Shown: one piece after another, positions 18,033-22,294 of the stretch | Numbering within the stretch: the stretch's first letter is position 1 | How the letters are laid out: each line of letters starts with the position of its first letter | Assembly: GCA_013115135.1 (NCBI GenBank) | Contig: JABANP010000688.1 | Coordinates: forward strand, 1-22,294 | From: Perkinsus olseni | Lineage: Eukaryota; Perkinsozoa; Perkinsida; Perkinsidae | Length of the DNA stretch: 22,294 nt | Direction of reading: 5' to 3' | Notes under the pieces: generated by a model | Told to the model about the DNA's origin: nothing | Seen by the model: the letters and a program-made list of their open reading frames with translations, nothing else | Database searches by the model: none | Program-made: the position numbers and the translations under genes

Positions 18033-20008
18033 ATGGTTAACGTACCACAGAGCCTCGGCGGGGGCCCAGTAAAGCTCTTCGTCCGAGGCTTGTCCAAGTC
18101 CCTGACATCAGATGATGTGCTGAGGATATTCCAAGAGTAGCCAACAGGGTGTCAACTCCATCCGGCAAGGTCCTCACTTCCCCCTGGCCGTGTCATCAGG
18201 TATGGCGGGATTGAGGAAGTGTTCATTATGAAAGACAGAGAGACACACGAGTCTCGGGGTGGGTTGCAGCGGCTGCTGCTAAAGCGTGCATCCTGTGCCC
18301 TGCTGCAGGGCTGGCCTTTGTACGCTTCCGAGATCTGGCGGAGGGCCAAAGTGCGATCGCGGCACTCAATGGAAAGATCTTACCAGAGGTTGGTCAATGA
18401 GCCGGCCGTGAGCGTAGTAGCGACGTTGCCTTCCTTAGAGTGCTAAGCCCCTCACTGTTATATACGCGCAAGGGGAGGCAGAGAGGCTCGGCCTTCCTAA
18501 GGAGTCTCCAGGGATTAGAGGTAGTCGTGGGGACAGGACCAGAAGGGCATCTGGGCGTATCCTTTGCGGTGCGTAGGTCAAGATACGAAGCTGTACGTGT
18601 CCGGTCTTGGCCCCGCTACTGAGGCTGCTGAACTACGTAACATATTCGAGCCTTTTGGCCGAGTGACTGAAGTCCACGTACCGGGACCACACGCCTTGTG
18701 AGAAGCCTCTCGCACGCCAACCGTCATCAGAAGAGGCAATACCATCAGGTACGCCTTCGTACGATTTGCTGATGAGAAGGACGCCATGCGGGCAATCAGT
18801 GAGGTCAATGGCCGAGTGCAGGTGGAGGGGTCACAGCGGATGTTGGAAGTGAAGGTCGCCGATCCTTCTAGTCGGGGAGGCCCTTCGAAGCGGCCTGCTG
18901 GTAGCACGGCATAATGAAACATGTTTCTTAGCCAGGCTGCTGAGTTGGTTCCCTGTCCTCAGGCTCGCTACCTCCAGTCAGCTCCTACGGCTCCCCGGCA
19001 ACCAATGGTTATGATCATAACCCAAACCAGGGTCAACTCCGTTTCGTGAACGGCATGTCGCAGGGATACGGTCAGAGTGGCCACGGTAAGGAGGGTCAGT
19101 AGGAATGTGACTCTGTGGCACTCTGATGGATTGTCTCACAGCCTCGGTACCCCTCAATTCGGCTGTGAATGATGCTACTTCTGGCAGCCAGCAACCACCT
19201 GCATCGAGAACGATAGGCGCTTGGACTGAGTAGGTTGACGTTGCCTTCCCTGGACGCCTCAGTAGACTTTCTTATGGTTGGCAATCTTGCCTGGCGAGGT
19301 ACTTCGCAATGGACGGCACGCCGTACTATCACAACTCCCAGTCGAACACCGTGCAATGGGAGCTTCCTATGGAGTTCAAGAACCCAACAGCCGCTCACAC
19401 GGCCCCTCAGGCCAAGGGTAATCGAAGTGCGTCGAAGGGGGAGACCATCACGATGGGCAGCAGGTCCCACCGGAGCAAACGTCTTCGTATTCTCCGTCCC
19501 TGACGCGTGGACCGAGACGGACTTACGGCAGAACTTCGGGCAATTCGGAAGGATCATATCGGCTAAGGTAAGTTGGAGGCTGCGCCTAGCGGACAAGGAG
19601 GCCGGAGGTATCACAGGTGGTGGTAGACAAGCAGACTGGTATTTCTCGAGGCTACGGCTTCATCTCCTACGACAACTGTGAATCGGCAGCAAGAGCTGTA
19701 CGTGGAGGTTACTGCTGCTGTGGCTCTGTCCATGTCATTGGCGCTCGGCGGTCGTGTGTTCGAATAGGATTGGACGGATCATTAGACGGTCGTAGTGTTA
19801 GTTAATGTAAAGGAGCTGCCTATTAGTCAGCAGCTATCGGTCTACCCGAGGAAGAAAGGAGACAGTTTTTGTGTTACAGGTCCAAACGATGGATGGCTAC
19901 ATGGCGCCCACTGGGAAGAGAATAAAGGTCCAAATTAAGAAGGGTGAAGGCAACAATGATGCCTGCCCGAAGCACGCCACAGTCGCTGCAGCAGCAGCCC
20001 CATATTGA
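18033..20008 (+). CDS. CELF/FCA-like RNA-binding protein, RRM-RRM-WW-RRM, 12 exons
   Basis: Exons: 18033-18136, 18200-18258, 18309-18388, 18439-18520, 18577-18697, 18731-18900, 18963-19085, 19142-19229, 19299-19417, 19461-19567, 19617-19697, 19880-20008 (TGA), GT-AG and in frame, about 420 residues. RRM1: RNP2 KLFVRGL, RNP1 RGLAFVRF. RRM2: KLYVSGL, RYAFVRF. A Gln/Ser/Gly-rich linker leads to a WW domain (W274...W296, DGTPYYHN, QWELP). RRM3: NVFVFSVP, DLRQNFGQFG, VDKQTGISRGYGFISYDN, GKRIKVQIKK, which is strongly CELF-like. The segment between RRM1 and RRM2 (VIYAQGEAERLG) recalls the plant FCA linker. CELF proteins bind GU-rich RNA to control alternative splicing and mRNA decay; FCA uses its WW domain for partner binding in 3'-end processing. 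The gene starts 157 bp after the ThTPase stop, with an AG 3 nt before the ATG. Confidence 0.94.
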
Positions 20009-20717
20009 CTTTCTATTGTCATCTACCTTCCAGCAACAACGATGATGGCGTTGGCTGTGTTAGCACTCGCTGAGTGCCAGCAGCAGCATCGTTGTTGTGT
20101 AGAATTATCTTCTTGTTCTTCCGCATGCCGGACTCTATCGTACTCTAGTGTGTGTAGTGATGACCTATTACGTCATACCTCCTGTTGAGTTCCTGTCTAG
20201 TGTGGACTCCAGTGGTGGTGGTGGTTGGGACCGACGGGCAGTAGCCGGTAAAGACATCGTCGTACTGCTGCCTCATTGCGAGTAGCGCTCGTTTCACTCG
20301 TATCAGTACAAGGTGTCATGCCGCTCAATTCTCTGAGATACACAAAGGTGTAGTTGGGGACTAGGCTCCATCAGCCGAAGAGGTGATCGCTGTTATCCCT
20401 GCAGCCTGCCACTTCGGGCTTCCGGACATCTCATAGGACATATGACGCACTCTGGTCGCGGTGGGGACATGAGTTGGTGTCCTCAGCGTATTAAACTTGG
20501 ACACTTTACCTTGAAGTGTTGTATGCTTCATAATAATAATCAGTAACCCTAAATACACTGATCGATACCTATGTTGGATACTGGGTATCATAAAGAATTA
20601 CACCGTTTAACAATGGCAATAATTAGTTCACAGTGTGAATATGAATAATACTAACACTGTGAGGGCCTGGTGCTTACTCTAACCAAGCTCCATCTGGTGA
20701 CTTCCTGTTGTTTGCAT
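20009..20717. other. Intergenic interval with a 3' stem-loop
   Basis: Contains the long inverted repeat at 20034-20097 just after the CELF-like stop, then about 600 bp without a supportable gene. Short ORFs on both strands lack motifs, and no tRNA-like structure was seen. Confidence 0.5.
20034..20097 (+). other. Long nested stem-loop directly downstream of the CELF-like stop codon
   Basis: CAACAACGATG (20034-20044) pairs perfectly with CATCGTTGTTG (20087-20097). Nested inside is GCACTC-GCT-GAGTGC (20063-20077). It begins 25 nt after the stop codon, so it would lie in the 3' UTR or at the transcript end. Confidence 0.75.
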
Positions 20718-21979
20718 ATGACTCATCTCATTCTACCGGTAGCCCTCTACTTACAACAGTTGGCCACCTCCGACGGGGACTCTCAACCCTCAGCCCCTGG
20801 GGTTCTACCCGGCCTCGATCTACAGTGCGATGTTGAGCTTATAGCATTCAATCTGAACAACTCTAACGTGCCTGTAGAAGTGTGCCTCCCGCCGGAGGAT
20901 TCGGACATCATTGGCCGCACGATGCGAAGGGCAGGCATGTGGCCGCAGTGTGAAGATATTGTGAATTGGTGGGCGTATCACCTCCCCTTCGGGGGCCTGT
21001 TCGTCGATGCTGGAGCACACATCGGGGCCTGCTCGATGCACTTGATACTGTCTAAGATAGCGGCGCAGGTAGGAGGCTCAACCGCTTCTGTCTCTGTTTT
21101 GCCCAGTCTTGGCATCCCCGTCAGGTCATTGCCATCGAACCGAACCCAGTGGCTGGCTTTTACTTCCAACAGACTCTGCGATTGAATCCTTTCCTACGGC
21201 AAAGTATCCGAGTAGTCCACGCTGGTGTGGATAGCGACATTGTTACTCGACACGGTCGCTTCGCCCTCAGTCATCTGGCGGCAGGCCATCTTCACGGTGG
21301 GTATGTGCAGCAGCGAGCCCGGGACCTGGCCGACCCCACACGCGACATGTATATCGAGTACGAGTCCGAGACCATCACACTGGACGCCCTACTACCAGGG
21401 GAGGAACGGATAGCCCTGCTGAAAATAGATGTTGAAGGGTTCGAGCTGAGGGCCTTGCAAGGAGCCCGCCAGTTGCTCTCTCAAGGCCGCATCGATGGTA
21501 TCTTCTTCGAGCTCAACTCAGTGGCGCTTTCCTATACCAACACAACCGCGGTGGAGGTGGTGAACTATCTGCTGTCCTTCGGCTACCGACTCTATGATGC
21601 AGCCGAACCAGCAGGGTCGCGCCATCTGGAGAGACCCGACCTCGTCAGGAAAGTTACTTGTGGCCTGTTGGATGTTGCGCCGGAAGATAAGGCAGTTACA
21701 GGCCTACTCTTCGACCTCTTCGCTAAGTCGAGGGAGCCTGGTGAACGTGAGTTTGTCGATCCTCTGCCCGAGGAATGCCCTTGGGAGAGGCTGTGGTGTT
21801 GGGAGGGTGGTGATGGGGGCCTTAGAGACCGCTGTTGCGACGGCGATGATGCCACGACTGGCGAGTGTTGGGACCAGACATACACGCAGCAGAGGTGTTG
21901 CGGTGATGAACCTTTTTATTATGCCATTGGGGACGATGGAAAGGCCTTGGTCTTCGATCCCCGCCGCTCCGTTGAGTGA
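20718..21979 (+). CDS. FkbM-family SAM-dependent methyltransferase with Cys-rich C-terminal tail
   Basis: Two exons, 20718-21068 and 21125-21979 (TGA), joined in frame, 401 residues. The first 20 residues (MTHLILPVALYLQQLATSDG) look like a signal peptide; a longer reading would need a GTG start at 20670. The methyltransferase core shows motif I FVDAGAHIGACS (95-106), VIAIEPNP (118-125), the FkbM hallmark LLKIDVEGFELRALQGA (about 215-231) and IFFELN. FkbM enzymes O-methylate sugars or other small substrates; here the signal peptide implies action in the secretory pathway, perhaps on glycans (inference). The last 70 residues are Cys/Trp-rich, with two CW-x(n)-RCC units. These resemble a CW....T...CC motif that I recall from algal and alveolate secreted proteins. 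Confidence 0.9.
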
Positions 21980-22294
21980 TGTGTTGACCGATCATTATTG
22001 TTGAGTGGATTGAGCTTATGTCCCACTAGTGATAAGCATTCATAGCATCAACACTCTTATCACAGAGGATCTCACAACTACCCATCCACGTCACAACGGC
22101 CGTGACTAGTACGCTTTCGGCCTGGACGGGAATTCAGTTATTAGACATTCGCTCGGGGAGCTTTACTAGCTTTTCAAAAGCGTGTCGTGGGAACCTTAAT
22201 CTTCACCTGCCTTACTGTAAAAAGACTGCCATCTGAATGATTGGCAATCGTTGATGATGAGCTCGCTACACGGCCAGCGTGGGCGTTCATTGCA
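21980..22294. other. 3' flank with inverted repeats, no gene seen
   Basis: GTGTTGA (21981-21987) can pair with TCAACAC (22048-22054), and GCTTAT (22014-22019) with ATAAGC (22032-22037) around the palindrome CACTAGTG. No coding motif was seen in the remaining bases. Confidence 0.45.

Noticed and set aside
19745..19760. tRNA T-loop-like GTTCGAAT in CELF intron 11
   Set aside because: Flanking bases do not form a T-stem and no acceptor or anticodon arm was found.
1..22294. CRISPR arrays, operons or other prokaryotic features
   Set aside because: Spliced genes, an LTR retroelement and eukaryote-specific families are present throughout; no regularly spaced repeats other than the intronic minisatellite.

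Overview
The window reads as nuclear DNA of a protist. Genes are split by many short GT-AG introns (mostly 34-60 bp), lie 33-500 bp apart, and use all three standard stop codons. Five start codons sit 3-11 nt behind an AG acceptor, as expected if mRNAs receive a trans-spliced leader. Together with a CCHC-gag retroelement and a decayed subtilase, this suggests an alveolate, most likely a perkinsozoan (Perkinsus-like). The taxonomic call is inference.

Left part (1-5206): the 5' end of an LTR retrotransposon on the minus strand (LTR 2104-2348, primer-binding site, gag, then protease and reverse transcriptase running off the window), with gag and pol in one frame separated by a single UGA. Next come about 1.4 kb with no convincing gene, a diverged direct repeat (3743-4045) and a frameshifted subtilase pseudogene (about 4107-4770, plus strand).

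Minus-strand gene cluster (5207-13904): a many-exon coiled-coil protein with two tandem C4 zinc-binding modules (5207-8973); a short ORF of uncertain status (9124-9248); a complete 12-exon BCS1 gene for the mitochondrial AAA chaperone that installs the Rieske subunit of complex III (9282-12071), with a 32-bp minisatellite in intron 1 and an ATG-type trinucleotide tract in intron 2; and a two-exon membrane protein of unknown family (12581-13904).

Plus-strand gene cluster (14208-21979): an SR-type splicing factor with RRM and pseudo-RRM (9 exons), a thiamine-triphosphatase-like CYTH protein (6 exons), a CELF/FCA-like RNA-binding protein with RRM-RRM-WW-RRM order (12 exons), and a secretory-type FkbM methyltransferase with a Cys-rich tail (2 exons). 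The 13905-14207 interval is therefore a divergent strand switch.

The exon models were built by hand. Each listed junction keeps the reading frame, and the BCS1, SR, ThTPase and CELF products align along their length with known family patterns. Two of the genes are RNA-processing factors, but the neighbours share no evident pathway. The observations most worth following are the gag-UGA-CUA-pol arrangement, the tandem C4/coiled-coil protein, the WW-containing CELF protein, and stem-loops at several gene 3' ends, two of which have G-U pairs that form only in the sense RNA.
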